Origin: Aralia elata
Taxonomy: Eukaryota; Streptophyta; Magnoliopsida; Apiales; Araliaceae
Reading direction: 5' to 3'
Length of the DNA stretch: 64,000 nt
Assembly (NCBI GenBank): GCA_034770075.1
Contig: CM068380.1
Coordinates: forward strand, 37,280,695 to 37,344,694
Below the pieces are notes generated by a model. That model was not told the origin of the DNA. It was given only the letters and a program-made list of their open reading frames with translations, and made no database searches. This document shows positions 1-9,928 of the stretch, piece after piece. Each line of letters begins with the position of its first letter. Position 1 is the stretch's first letter. The position numbers and the translations under genes were made by a program.

Positions 1-491
1 TATGTTGGTTTCATCAGTTATTGAAAGATAAATCTTGTAATAAAACGACTTATATATATATAGACATGCATTTAAATTTAGTCATTTTCCCCTTTTGTCG
101 TATCATTGCCCTCCATTGGATCATCATTTTATCTAACTGACCATGATTTTGACATTTCGCCTTCTTTCTTTCCTCAAGACTTGACGGAGATTTGACAGAT
201 ATTGCCGCACACCTTTTGATTTCGTCGGATTGAATCTCAGATTTTGGATAACTGTTTGGGTTAGATCAGGGTATGTATTCTGGGATGAAACTGGTTAGGC
301 AGTTGGTTTCGGGAAGGTTTTGAGGGTGTAGGAAGGTCTTATCTGGCTATCAAAAATTGGTTTTGATTAGGGAAAGGATTATTTTTTTTGTAAAGGATCG
401 GACCGCGCCATGATGGCTGCCTACGTACCCCCACAAGTTGGGAGATCAGGTCCTACGTAGTTCGCTCTCAAGGGAAAAAGGAACTGATGAT
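1..491 (-). other. Tat copy 1, 3' non-coding tail
   Basis: This is the non-coding stretch downstream of the integrase stop. It matches the reverse complement of 59414-59900 in copy 2. It contains the Tat-family tail motif, two TACGTAGG direct repeats (minus strand, 452-459 and 420-427) flanking a short hairpin, and a TATATA run near 50-62. The antisense PMD genes of copy 2 begin just beyond the equivalent point, so copy 1 may carry them outside this window. Confidence 0.8.
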
Positions 492-1442
492 TTAAGCGTA
501 GAACCGCTTTACCGAGTCAGAATTGAGGGGTTGTGGAAATACCTCACCATCCATTTCTTGCAATATGAGGGCCCCTCCGGGTAGCACTTTCTTGATCACA
601 AATGGCCCTTCCCAGTTTGGGGCAAACTTCCCCTTGGCCTCGTCTTGACAAGGCATGACTCTTTTCAACACCAAATCGTTTTCCTTGAACTTCCGAAGTC
701 TTATCCTTTTATCGTACGATCGAGAGATCCTCTGTTGATATAGCTGACCACGCCAAATGGCAGCCACTCTCCTTTCATCAATTAGGGCCAAATGGTCGTA
801 TCGACTTTGCATCCAATCCTCTTCGCTTATCTGAGCGTCAATCACTATTCTGAGGGACGCCATCTCAACCTCAATTGGTAGAACAGCCTCCATTCCATAC
901 ACCAAAGCGTAAGGGGTTGCCCCTGTAGAAGTACGCGTTGATGTTCGGTATGCCAGCAGGGTGAGGGGTAACAGATCCGGCCATCCCCGATGATTAGCAG
1001 ACATTTTCGCCATGATCTTCTTGATGTTCTTATTGGCAGCCTCCACTGCCCCATTCATTTTGGGATGGTAAATAACAGAATTGAGGTGTTTGATCTTAAA
1101 CTGGTCGCACAACCCCTTCATGAGGGCGTTATTCAAATTCTTGGCATTGTCGGAGACCAAAACCTCAGGTTGCCCATATCGACAAATGACATTATTCCTG
1201 ATGAACCCAACGATAACCTCCTGAGTGACTTTGGGGAAAGAGGCTGCTTCTACCCATTTGGTGAAATAATCGATCATGACGAAAATGAACCGGTGCCCGT
1301 TGCTTGCTTTGGGCTCTATTGGTCCGATTACATCCATTCCCCACATCGAAAATGGCCACGGGGAGGTCATACAGTGCAGTTCATGGGGAGGCGTATGGAT
1401 CACATTACCGTGCGCCCTGACATTGATAACACCGTTTGACAT
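492..1442 (-). CDS. pol: Tat copy 1 integrase core and C-terminal domain
   Basis: This is the catalytic part of the integrase that inserts element cDNA into host DNA. The core starts around WGMDVIGPIEPKASNGHR, with the first catalytic Asp in that motif, the second in LVSDNAKN and the Glu in GAVEAANKNIKKIM, giving the D,D-E triad. A GATPYALVYGMEAVLP segment and a C-terminal WEGPFVIKKVLPGG domain follow; the latter resembles the Tat integrase tail. The reading frame ends at the element's normal stop, matching copy 2. The upstream zinc-binding part is in another frame because one extra G near 1425 shifts it, so the first ten or so residues of this frame (SNGVINVRA) are not native. Confidence 0.9.
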   Translation of the reverse strand: MSNGVINVRAHGNVIHTPPHELHCMTSPWPFSMWGMDVIGPIEPKASNGHRFIFVMIDYFTKWVEAASFPKVTQEVIVGFIRNNVICRYGQPEVLVSDNAKNLNNALMKGLCDQFKIKHLNSVIYHPKMNGAVEAANKNIKKIMAKMSANHRGWPDLLPLTLLAYRTSTRTSTGATPYALVYGMEAVLPIEVEMASLRIVIDAQISEEDWMQSRYDHLALIDERRVAAIWRGQLYQQRISRSYDKRIRLRKFKENDLVLKRVMPCQDEAKGKFAPNWEGPFVIKKVLPGGALILQEMDGEVFPQPLNSDSVKRFYA

Positions 1443-2025
1443 GATCTTCGCAATCGGCCCTCAGCGTCAACCAATAATGCCCTGTCCTCAAAATCTTTTT
1501 GGCAAGCATCGGTCCACTCATATGGGGCCCACACACTCCACCATGTATTTCATTCATAATCTTTCGGGCTTGTGTTTCATCTACGCACTGCAACAGTCCC
1601 AACCCGGCATCCCTTTTGTAAAGAGAATCGCCACTCAGGTAAAACTTCATCGCCATCTTTTGAATTCTCATCCTTTCAGTCCGATTTGCCTGATCGGGAA
1701 GGGATCTGTCTCTCAGATATTCCCTTATGTCATGATACCAGGGCGGCCTTGTCAACACCACCTCGTTTGATAACACTGCCACATTTTCCTCATATGCCGG
1801 GGCATTCTGTACGGTGATCTCAATCTGTGGACTGTCCCTACTCCTGATCACGTGGATTAAGGAAGCCAGAGTCGCCAATGCATCGGCAAAATCATTTCGT
1901 CCCCGAGGAATATGGCGGAAGGCGATATCTTCGAACTCTTGCATAAGCTGGGTGACACAACGATGGTATGGGAGTAACCGAAGCTCCTTAGTGTTGTATA
2001 TCCCGATTGCTTGTCTGATTACCAA
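1405..2025 (-). CDS. pol: Tat copy 1 end of second RNase H plus integrase zinc-binding domain
   Basis: The segment begins in the last third of the second RNase H (VIRQAIG, then the DALATLAS helix carrying the last catalytic Asp). It runs through a linker into the integrase N-terminal HHCC zinc finger (IHGGVCGPHMSG, then CEDHVKRCYQCQ). The finger binds zinc and helps integrase multimerise. Compared with copy 2, one extra base near 2035 in a T/G run separates it from the RNase H start, and an extra G near 1425 separates it from the integrase core. Otherwise the two copies align closely. Confidence 0.88.
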   Translation of the reverse strand: MVIRQAIGIYNTKELRLLPYHRCVTQLMQEFEDIAFRHIPRGRNDFADALATLASLIHVIRSRDSPQIEITVQNAPAYEENVAVLSNEVVLTRPPWYHDIREYLRDRSLPDQANRTERMRIQKMAMKFYLSGDSLYKRDAGLGLLQCVDETQARKIMNEIHGGVCGPHMSGPMLAKKILRTGHYWLTLRADCEDHVKRCYQCQGAR

Positions 2026-2842
2026 TTCTGAATCCCCAAAACACTGCTAGTCTCCTCACTCCCATGTCGCGGGCCAATCGGAGTCCCAAGATACACCCCT
2101 CGTATTCAGCGGTGTTGTTCGAATTGCTGAAACGAAGCTTGGTGGCCACGGGATATTGTTCTCCGGTGATAGAGACTAGGACCGCTCCGGCTCCTGCCCC
2201 CTCGGCATTCATGGCACCATCAAAATACAGCTTCCAGAATTGTCCCTCGTCATCACATTTTTCGCGCGATACCCAAAATATATCTTCGCCCGGGAGAGGA
2301 GTTTCTAACGGCTCCATCCCTCCTGCCGGGGCTTCTGCCAACTGATCTGCAATTCCCTGCCCTTTCATGGCCTTCTGGGTCACGTACACCATGTCAAACT
2401 GTTGTAAAATTAACTGCCATCTTGATAGTCGACAATTCAGCATGGGCCTTTCGAAAATATATTTCAGGGGATCCATTCTTGATATCAGGTACGTTGTATG
2501 CCCATGGAGGTAGTGCTGTAATCTCCCTGCCGCCCAGGCCAGAGCACAACAAGTCTTCTCGATGGGAGTGTAATTCTGCTCACATTGGCTAAATCTTTTG
2601 CTGAGGTAATAGATGGCCTGCTCCTTACCCGCCTCATTTTTCTGTCCCAGCATGCATCCCATCGCAATGGCATTGACCGATATGTACATAAACAGAGGGA
2701 TCCCATCCTTCGGGGGTACCAGCACTGGTGCTTCAGTCAACTGCTTTTTAATGGTCTGAAAAGCCTTCTGACATTGCTCATTCCACTCTTGGGAAACCCC
2801 TTTTCTTAACAGTTTGAAAATGGGCTCACATGTAGTCGTCAA
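1988..2842 (-). CDS. pol: Tat copy 1 RNase H (gypsy type) and start of second, archaeal-like RNase H
   Basis: Two RNase H modules follow one another. The first (FMYISVNAIAMGCMLGQ, then YTPIEKTCCALAWA) is the usual Ty3/gypsy RNase H fold, but the first catalytic Asp position appears to be Ser, so it may be a non-catalytic tether. The second starts at KLYFDGAMNAEGAGAG, with catalytic Asp in DGA and Glu in TAEYEG. It is the extra RNase H known from the Tat lineage. The 5' end overlaps the RT segment in another frame because an A-run near 2855 has one more base than in copy 2. The 3' end is shifted near 2035. Confidence 0.88.
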   Translation of the reverse strand: MTTTCEPIFKLLRKGVSQEWNEQCQKAFQTIKKQLTEAPVLVPPKDGIPLFMYISVNAIAMGCMLGQKNEAGKEQAIYYLSKRFSQCEQNYTPIEKTCCALAWAAGRLQHYLHGHTTYLISRMDPLKYIFERPMLNCRLSRWQLILQQFDMVYVTQKAMKGQGIADQLAEAPAGGMEPLETPLPGEDIFWVSREKCDDEGQFWKLYFDGAMNAEGAGAGAVLVSITGEQYPVATKLRFSNSNNTAEYEGCILGLRLARDMGVRRLAVFWGFRIGNQTSNRDIQH

Positions 2843-3969
2843 GTGGGATATAAAAACGGCTGATAAAGTTTATCCTTCCGAGGAATCCCCTTATCTCCTT
2901 CTCTGTGCGAGGTGCTGGCATATCCACAATGGCCTTAATCTTTGCTGGATCCAACTCAATGCCCCGATCACTAACCAGGAAACCCAAGAGCTTGCCCGAC
3001 TGTACTCCGAAAGCGCACTTGGCTGGATTGAGTTTCAAATTATATTTTCTGAGCCGATCGAATAGCTTTTTGAGATGGGTTATATGATCAGATTCTACCT
3101 TCGATTTCACAATAATGTCATCCACGTAGACTTCTATCTCCTTGTGCATCATATCGTGGAACAAGGCCATCATGGCTCTCTGATAAGTAGCCCCTGCATT
3201 TGTGAGCCCGAAAGCCAGTCGTCTGTAGCAGAAAGTGCCCCAGGGGGTGATGAATGCGGTCTTTTCCCGATCTTCCTCCGCCACCATTATCTGATGATAT
3301 CCCGCGAAGCAATCCACAAAAGAATACATTTCGTACTGGGCTGTGTTATCTACCAGGATGTGTATGAAAGGCACCGGGAAGTTATCCTTGAGACTGGCCT
3401 TGTTTAGATCTCTGTAGTCTACGCATACCCTCACCTTTCCTCCAGGTTTAGCCACTGGGACCACATTGGATAGCCATTCCGGGTAAGTGGACACCATAAT
3501 GATTCCCGCCCTGAACTGTTTGATGATCTCCTCCTTCACTTTTAAGCTCCACTCAGGTTTCAACTTTCTTAGTTTCTGCTTGACAGGCCTGAAACCCTCC
3601 TTGATGGGCAACCGGTGCACCACAATGTCGGTGGATAATCCGATCATATCCTCGTGCGACCAGGCAAAAACATCCTCATATTGGCTTAGTAACTCAATTA
3701 TTTCTGCTTTTTGGCTGGGGTTAAGGTCTGTCCCTATCTTGAGTTCTTTTGGATTGTCAGGGGTTCCAATATCAACGGTGATGGTTTGGTCCAAGTTGGG
3801 TTTGGGTTTATCCTCGACCCATCCTTTGATCTCGTCAGGTGCGTCGTCGTAATCTGTCTCGTCTTGTTCAATGCCCATTAAATCGAAATCCAGCTCAATG
3901 TCAAAATCATAATCATCATTCAAATTTGAAGGACCATCTGTTAGGCAAGGATTACTCAAATGGGTACAC
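2826..3969 (-). CDS. pol: Tat copy 1 reverse transcriptase (exon after the pro-RT intron)
   Basis: This is the reverse transcriptase that copies element RNA into cDNA. Visible motifs in order are KEEIIKQFRAGII, VCVDYRDLNKASLKDNFPVP, FVDCFAGYHQI, ITPWGTFCYRRLAFGLTNAGATYQ and the catalytic YVDDIIVKS box, followed by the thumb segment LGFLVSDRGIELDP. The 5' limit is placed at the intron acceptor (3970). Upstream in-frame codons up to 3995 are intronic by this reading. The frame ends in a short non-native tail because of a one-base insertion in an A-run at about 2855. Confidence 0.93.
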
Positions 3970-4137
3970 CTGACATGAAACAAAATACTTGTCATATATA
4001 AATCATTTTTTCACGACGATCGCAATTTCAAAATAACACGAAGAAACGACACAATTATGCAGAAATAAAACAACAACAAAATAAAACTTCTTCATTCCCC
4101 CTCATCTGGGGTCAACCACCCTGCCGTCGAGCTTTAC
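3970..4137 (-). other. Spliceosomal intron between protease and RT, Tat copy 1
   Basis: The protease frame runs into a stop exactly at a GTAAAG donor. The RT frame opens immediately after an AG acceptor preceded by a T-rich stretch. Excision of these 168 bases joins the two frames without a shift. Copy 2 has the same arrangement with 169 bases (53693-53861). An intron at this place is a known feature of Ogre/Tat elements. Splicing itself is inferred. Confidence 0.82.
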
Positions 4138-5654
4138 CCCTGTTTGGATATCACTGGTTTCTGGGTCCAATTGTCGATGGTCAAGTCAGCTGAAATGCGC
4201 TGGATGAAAGAGGTCCTCACATCGGACACCTCCCCGATGATTACGGATACGTCGCCTGAGTTCTCCTCCATACCCTCTCCAGGAATAATCAGTCCTGCCC
4301 AGTCGATGACAGGCACAACTTGTTGGGCTCCCGGTGGTATGACAATATTCGTCCCCTCCTTACTGCTTGTTGATTGTCCGGGGATGTAGCATTTGGTTTC
4401 AAACTCTTTTGCGACCTCCTGCAGGAAACTTTCCCTCCGGGCCGACTCATTACGTGTGGGGGTTAACTCTTCATTCCCTGCCCCAATCATAGGTCCGCTG
4501 ATCCCCTGCTCATTGTTGGCTTTGGTCGCTGGACTGCCAATTAGTCGAATCGGAGTCGCACCCTGACGGTGTCCCCGCACTGCGCCCACATGGTATCCCA
4601 ATCCTGCTTTGCCTATCTGCTGTGGTAGGTGGATGGGTTTGGTGATTCCCTGACTGCTCTTCCCTAGTCCCTGTCCAGGTTGGAAGTTCATTTTAATCAT
4701 TTCCTTTGCCACAAAGGTGAGTTCCGGAGAGACCCTTGGTTTCACAGCTGGAGCTCCCAGGCATCTATAATGGGGAGTGCTAATCTCTAGTGCTTGAAAG
4801 CTGGCAGGCGCCGCTGACTCATCCACATTGATTACCGGTAGGCCACTCCTGGGAGGAAAAGGGTCATCACATTCGGCCGAGATTGTTACCAGATTCCCAT
4901 CGATGATCAACTTGATTTGTTGGTGGAGCGTGGAAGGAACTGCCCCGGCCATGTGAATCCACGGCCTCCCTAACAGCAGGTTGTAGCTTGCCGTGATATC
5001 CAGGACTTGGAAGGAGATATCAAAAGTACAGGGTCCTATCTCCACTGGCAATTCTATCTCTCCGATGGTGTCCCTCCGGGATCCGTCAAAAGCCCGAACC
5101 ACCACATGACTGGCCCGCAGGCGCCTGGGACTGATGTTCATTTTCTTCAGCGTACTGAGAGGACATATATTCAATGCCGATCCCCCGTCGATCAGTACCC
5201 CATTCATGACATATCCTGAGGAGATTACTGCAATGTGTAGCGGTTTTCGGTGCCCCCTTCCCCCTTCGGGAATGTCCTCATCTGTAAAGGATATTGCATC
5301 GGTTTCCAATAAGTGGCCTACCAACCGGCCGAAACCCTCCTCACTAATTTCTTTGGGCACAAATGCCTCTTCCAGAACCTTCATCAGGGTTTTGCAATGC
5401 TCACTGGATGACAACACCAAATCCATGACTGATGTTAGGGTTGATTCCTCATTTAAAATCTGGATCCCCCTCATTTCTGGGTGATCCATCCTTTTCAAAA
5501 ACTCTATGGCCCTTTCCTCAGAAACCTCTTCATTTTTTCTCTTTTGGCTCTCAAGGACTCGCCCGGGAAGATATAAGGGGTTCCCCTTGGTCGTCACGGG
5601 GGGAAGCACAACTGGCCGCTTCCTCTGGTATTCCCCCATAATTCCAGGGTACAC
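4138..5654 (-). CDS. pol: Tat copy 1 protease and G-patch region
   Basis: This stretch contains the aspartic protease that processes the polyprotein, with active site VLIDGGSALNICPLS and flap/core motifs including YNLLLGRPWIHMAGAVPST. It is followed by a G-patch-like motif (FQPGQGLGKSSQGITKPI, then GKAGLGYHVG), known after the protease in Tat elements. The true N-terminal boundary is unclear: the opening residues (from about 5654 to 5605) are in a frame created by indels, and copy 2 shows that gag and protease form one continuous frame. The 3' limit is the splice donor at 4137. Confidence 0.88.
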
Positions 5655-5662
5655 TCTTCAGA

Positions 5663-7159
5663 CTATTGATAGGGAGTTTGTGGCCTTGCAGCAAAAATGA
5701 TGGGCCTCGGAGCTGTCAACTTGATAGGTCCCTCTATGTTATTCGTACTTACCCCTATCAACTTGATGGGCGTTACCCTCGCACTCCCATGGTCAGGTAT
5801 CACATTTATCATCTCCTCAACTTTCTGCACATAGTTCAACCTTGGCGGCTCCCCCGCCTCACTTGCCTCCGTCGCATTGACTCCCCCTCCATCATGTCTT
5901 GGCAGGGGATTTGCCTTAACATTCGGGGAATCCGGCTGTTCCACCACAATCTCTCCATTATCAATCAGGTTTTGGATTCGATGCTTTAACGTCCAGCAAT
6001 CCTGTGTATCATGGCCAGGGGAACCGGAGTGGTATGCACACCGCTTGCTCGGGTCAAACCTTCTACCCTTTGGGTCACTCGGGGGTGCCAAACCAACAAT
6101 CTTCTTTTGGGCTACTAATACCGCTAATACTCGTTCAAGCGGCTCCCCGAGCGGGGTGAATACTCGGTTTTGCGATGCCTCATATCTTCTTCGCCCCTCT
6201 GCTCTTTGATCTGAGAAATTGGGCTGTCGGGGTGGCCCTCCCCTCTGTGCCTGTACCGGAAGATGGCTTTCTGCTTTACTGGACGACCCTTGTAGGATGA
6301 GGGAGACATCCTCTTCCTTCCTCTTTTGGACTCTCCGGGAAGTGCTACCATAGTTTCCATTCTGTATTTGCTCGGCAGCAGTTTCTAAAGCAGTAAGATC
6401 CCGGATTTTACCCGATTTCAACCCCATGTCAACCATCTCTCCATGTTTAATCATTTCCGCAAAAGGTCTTCCAATCCCTGAGATGACCCTCTCATAATAC
6501 GGTGCCTCCTGAATATCTACAAAGGTCATTACCATCTCTGATTCGCTCATCGGGGGAGTTACCTGGGCAGCCATGCCCCTCCATCTTTGCGCATATTCCC
6601 TAAAGGATTCCCTAGGCTGTTTTTTAACCTTTGTCATTTGGTACCTGTCAAGAGCCATCTGGGCCTGAAAGCTGTATTGGGTTAAGAAGGTATGGGCCAA
6701 TTCCTCCCAGTTGTGGATTCGGGCGTTGTCGAGGCGGGCATACCATATTCTTGCCTCCCCTGTTAAGCTTTTCTGAAATAGCTGCATTCTTAACCCCTCG
6801 TCTTCGGCATAAGCCCCGAGTTCTCCAATGTATATTTTCAAGTGTGTATAGGGGTCTCCCTTTCCATTGTATTTTTCAAACTCGGGAACTTTGAACTTTT
6901 CTGGATATCTGGCCCCGGGGAAAACACATAAATCTGAGTAATTAACCCTGCCCAGGGAGCCTATGCCCTTTAGAGATTGGATGGTTTCCTCCATGTATTT
7001 CATTTTTCTCCGAAGGTCGTCATGGTCCCCTTCCTCTGGGATAGTAATCACTGTCCTGCTAGGTATGGGAACGGCCTTTGGGATGACTGGCTCGTCCTTG
7101 AGTCGGGGTTGGTCCTCTTTAAGCAAGTTTGTACCATTTTTTAGGAGGACTCTGATCAT
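5663..7159 (-). CDS. gag: Tat copy 1 gag (main part, zinc knuckle)
   Basis: This is the structural gag protein forming the particle core. The retrotransposon gag core is visible from FQKSLTGEARIWYARLD through WEELAHTFLTQYSFQ to QPRESFREYAQRWRGMAAQV. A basic linker (RRVQKRKEE) leads to a zinc-knuckle-like motif CAYHSGSPGHDTQDC (Cys, His, His, Cys), which probably binds RNA. The N-terminus (7313-about 7135) is in another frame because of one extra A. The C-terminus meets a premature stop after an indel near 5690, and a C-run near 5605 adds a second shift before the protease. Copy 2 is continuous in frame across this junction. Confidence 0.9.
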   Translation of the reverse strand: MIRVLLKNGTNLLKEDQPRLKDEPVIPKAVPIPSRTVITIPEEGDHDDLRRKMKYMEETIQSLKGIGSLGRVNYSDLCVFPGARYPEKFKVPEFEKYNGKGDPYTHLKIYIGELGAYAEDEGLRMQLFQKSLTGEARIWYARLDNARIHNWEELAHTFLTQYSFQAQMALDRYQMTKVKKQPRESFREYAQRWRGMAAQVTPPMSESEMVMTFVDIQEAPYYERVISGIGRPFAEMIKHGEMVDMGLKSGKIRDLTALETAAEQIQNGNYGSTSRRVQKRKEEDVSLILQGSSSKAESHLPVQAQRGGPPRQPNFSDQRAEGRRRYEASQNRVFTPLGEPLERVLAVLVAQKKIVGLAPPSDPKGRRFDPSKRCAYHSGSPGHDTQDCWTLKHRIQNLIDNGEIVVEQPDSPNVKANPLPRHDGGGVNATEASEAGEPPRLNYVQKVEEMINVIPDHGSARVTPIKLIGVSTNNIEGPIKLTAPRPIIFAARPQTPYQ

Positions 7160-7313
7160 CCCCTGGTGGTGGAGTATTATGCGATCCCTGGTTTACCGGA
7201 TCCTGTCTGATTAAGAACTGTTCCCTTAACATTGTGGCCATTTCCATCATCTGTCTTTTAAAATCATCAAACTCCTCCCGAGATATGGAATTATGGTTAG
7301 GAAGATCAGCCAT
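7119..7313 (-). CDS. gag: Tat copy 1 gag N-terminus
   Basis: It starts at ATG with MADLPNHNSISREEFDDFKR, the same start as copy 2 (50523). It encodes the acidic, methionine-rich head of gag (MMEMATMLREQF). An A-run around 7135 is one base longer than in copy 2, so the frame stops shortly after; the remainder of gag continues in the frame starting at 7159. Apart from this shift the two copies match closely. Confidence 0.87.
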   Translation of the reverse strand: MADLPNHNSISREEFDDFKRQMMEMATMLREQFLIRQDPVNQGSHNTPPPGDDQSPPKKWYKLA

Positions 7314-8088
7314 TTCAGATGTAGAGACCTGGGCTTTCTTAGACTGCGAACGGGTTTGAGGAGCAATCCTACAGAGACAACGGTTCGAAGTTTAGTCCCG
7401 GGGAAATGAAAACATGGATGCATGCTAAAACTGTAAAAATTTTTGTGTGTTTTGGGGTTTTTTAATCTTTTTCTGCAAAACAACACGTTAGCGGTCCTTT
7501 ATTGAGACACTGCATGTTAGATACAATTTATTATGCTTCCCGGGTCGTTCCCTGCAATTCACAGCGGTTAGTAATCTCTTTCGACACAGAAAAAAGGGAT
7601 GTATGAATATTGAATGAGATCATGACATTTAGACATATAAACGTAAAAAGGCATGAAGAGACTTTTCCTGCGTTGGGTTATTCTGAGGATGACCTATCCT
7701 AGGGTTACTCTCACGGGCTTTTCGGCATGAAGGTTCCCAAATCTTCGCAATCTACTCGTTTGAGCCCTTTCGATTGGAGCGGATTTGAGTGGTGCGTTTC
7801 CTGAGCCATCTCCGGGGAGCAGCCCCATCGAGTCCAGTAATAAGCAACCGACAGGTTCGCCTCAGGAGGAGGTACTCTCTCAACATACATTCACATTCAT
7901 CGTCCTCACCGTATGCAAATGATTTCTTTAAAGTAAAGCCATTCCATTCAATCATTCATTCATTGGACAAAACACGCATTCACACAACAAAAACACAAAA
8001 GATCAAAATATCGCATGCGCACACATATTCATGAATTTTAAAGGATAGGAAGGCATCAAGATTTGAACGCGGCTTAAGCCCTCTAATG
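7314..8088 (-). other. Tat copy 1 untranslated leader
   Basis: This is non-coding leader between the primer-binding site and gag, conserved with 49773-50522. It contains a block preserved almost unchanged in both copies (about 7740-7915 here, 49935-50110 there), a plausible packaging or translation-control region. A segment at 8017-8063 is inverted relative to 8432-8480 inside the LTR. No supported gene lies here; the short ORFs are not conserved in frame between copies. Confidence 0.7.
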
Positions 8089-8106
8089 TCCCCAGCAGAG
8101 TCGCCA
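8089..8106 (-). promoter_or_regulatory. Primer-binding site, Tat copy 1 (tRNA-Arg-like)
   Basis: Read on the minus strand it is TGGCGACTCTGCTGGGGA, two bases inside the LTR end. It matches the complement of a plant tRNA-Arg 3' end as I recall it, with one mismatch. tRNA-Arg priming is typical of Ogre/Tat elements. Confidence 0.85.
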
Positions 8107-9764
8107 GCTGTCGACGCCGGGTTTTCGCTTTCTTTCCTTCTTTTCCAATTTTAGCCTTTTGATTTAGATGACGTTTGGAAAAGGTCGGCATTGATGTCGA
8201 CGGGGTTTTGAAAGATCGTTTTTATGATGAGCCAATTAATCAGAGTCGCCAGTTGGTATGTTTGGAATGGATGTACCAACTCATCCGAATTTTCGTTTTT
8301 TTATAAATCGCTGGCTCATATGTGACTCCGAATTAATTGGTCTGCGAATCGAGATTCATAGAGTTCGGGGGCTTGCTTAAGTGAGGGGAAGGTGTTAGGC
8401 ACCCCTCGACTTCCGTGAAACACGGTTACCGCAATCTTGATGCTTTCCTATCCTTTAATTCATGAAATGTGTGTGTGCGCGCGCTTGTGTGTGGGTGTGT
8501 GTCTATGTGAATGTTGTGGTGAGTTTGTATGAAAGAGTCATTTGGATTTTAGGGAAAATCGTGTTTTAATTTGAGTACGCTTCGGAATGTCTTTTCGATG
8601 TACCCGAGAAAGCTTTATTCTTTATGAGAAAGGTTTGATTTTAGTTGTCCAAAACTATGGGGATTTTCATTAAGTGTCGTTTTAAAAAACAAAAAAACAA
8701 GAGTTTTAAACCTTCGTCAAAATAGGAATCGAGATCTATACGTTGCTTTCATAAAATGATGGGCAATTTCTAGGATCTCTTTCACCCTATGCACAAAGAT
8801 TTAATAAAACGTCAATTATTTATAAAATCATTTCGTGTGTTGTTTTGGAAAACGATTTTTTTTCTTTAGCTTTCTCGTTATATAGGAATCGACATTCATT
8901 AACGTTTCTCAAATTTTAACCTCGTGATTCTAATATCCTACTTTGATTGATTTTATGAAAATCTTATCATTTAGCTTTGAAATCAATTTCGTGTCGTAAA
9001 TCAAATCAAGCATTAAAATGCGTTGGGGCTATTCTATGGGCATGTAAGCCATCAAAATAATCCCAAACGCCTACAATCACAAGTTCCACTAATATGGGGC
9101 CTTAAATCCGATTCTCGCTTTGGCGTCGTTTTAAGGCCCGACGGTTACATGTTACAAGGAGGCTACATCCTACCCGCTATATACATCAAGACATGTTCCA
9201 TCATCGGATTTGGACCACGGGGTCGCTTTCCTAGGGTCACAACCACGATTATTACATACTCACAAATCAAACATTACAATAAATAACCAACGCGGAAATT
9301 CTAACAATATCACGACATCCTAAATAGCAAATTAAAGGAACCACAACCAATACATCTCTTATACAACAAACAAGAAATCAAAACACGAATATCATCGGGT
9401 TATTAAGAAGAATTTTGTTCCAATGGAACCCTCGCAAATAATCCCTAATTCATTGTTCAATAAGATACATGAAAATTATATCTAATTTACCCCAAATCAA
9501 TAGGACATGAATTGCTAGAACAAATAGAAATTTTCACCTTGCAATTGATCTCAAATGGATGTGAACTTGTGTATTTGAATAGGATAAATGATGTATTTGA
9601 TACAATCAAACTCAAAAGAATTAATTCCACTCTTTTTTTCCTCTTCTTTCTCCTTATTTTGTTGCAAAATCTAGCTATTTTCTCTCTATTTCCGTATTTT
9701 TTTTGCTGCTGCAGGAATTCTTCTTCTTCAAAACTGCTGAAACCCCTGTATGCTGCCGAAGCTG

Positions 9765-9774
9765 CCTTAAATAG
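9765..9774 (-). promoter_or_regulatory. Putative TATA box of Tat LTR
   Basis: Minus-strand CTATTTAAGG lies directly downstream of two GC-rich palindromes. It is a candidate core promoter for element RNA. Copy 2 has a degraded version (CTATTTCAGC from 48111). Confidence 0.45.
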
Positions 9775-9784
9775 GCTGGCCAGA

Positions 9785-9928
9785 GCCAGCCGCAGATCTA
9801 TCTGCGGCTGGCCGCAGATAGATCTGCGGCTGGCCAGCTGGCACGCCTCCCATCGCACTCAGCTGCTGAGTGCTGATTTCCCGGTTTTCGTGCTGGCGCA
9901 CCCACTTGGCCGCAGATCTATCCGCGGC
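9785..9928 (-). repeat. GC-rich inverted-repeat array in Tat LTR
   Basis: Three short palindromes. 9785-9812 has perfect 13-bp arms (core arm CCAGCCGCAGAT) around a 2-nt centre. 9811-9830 has perfect 9-bp arms (GCCGCAGAT) around a 2-nt centre. 9909-9928 has the same arm with one mismatch. Counterparts in other Tat LTRs are 44198-44217, 48029-48048 and 48091-48112. Confidence 0.85.

Noticed and set aside
3995..4137. Translational start of RT at the first Met upstream of the RT frame
   Set aside because: Those codons are within the predicted intron in both copies; the polyprotein is better explained by splicing.
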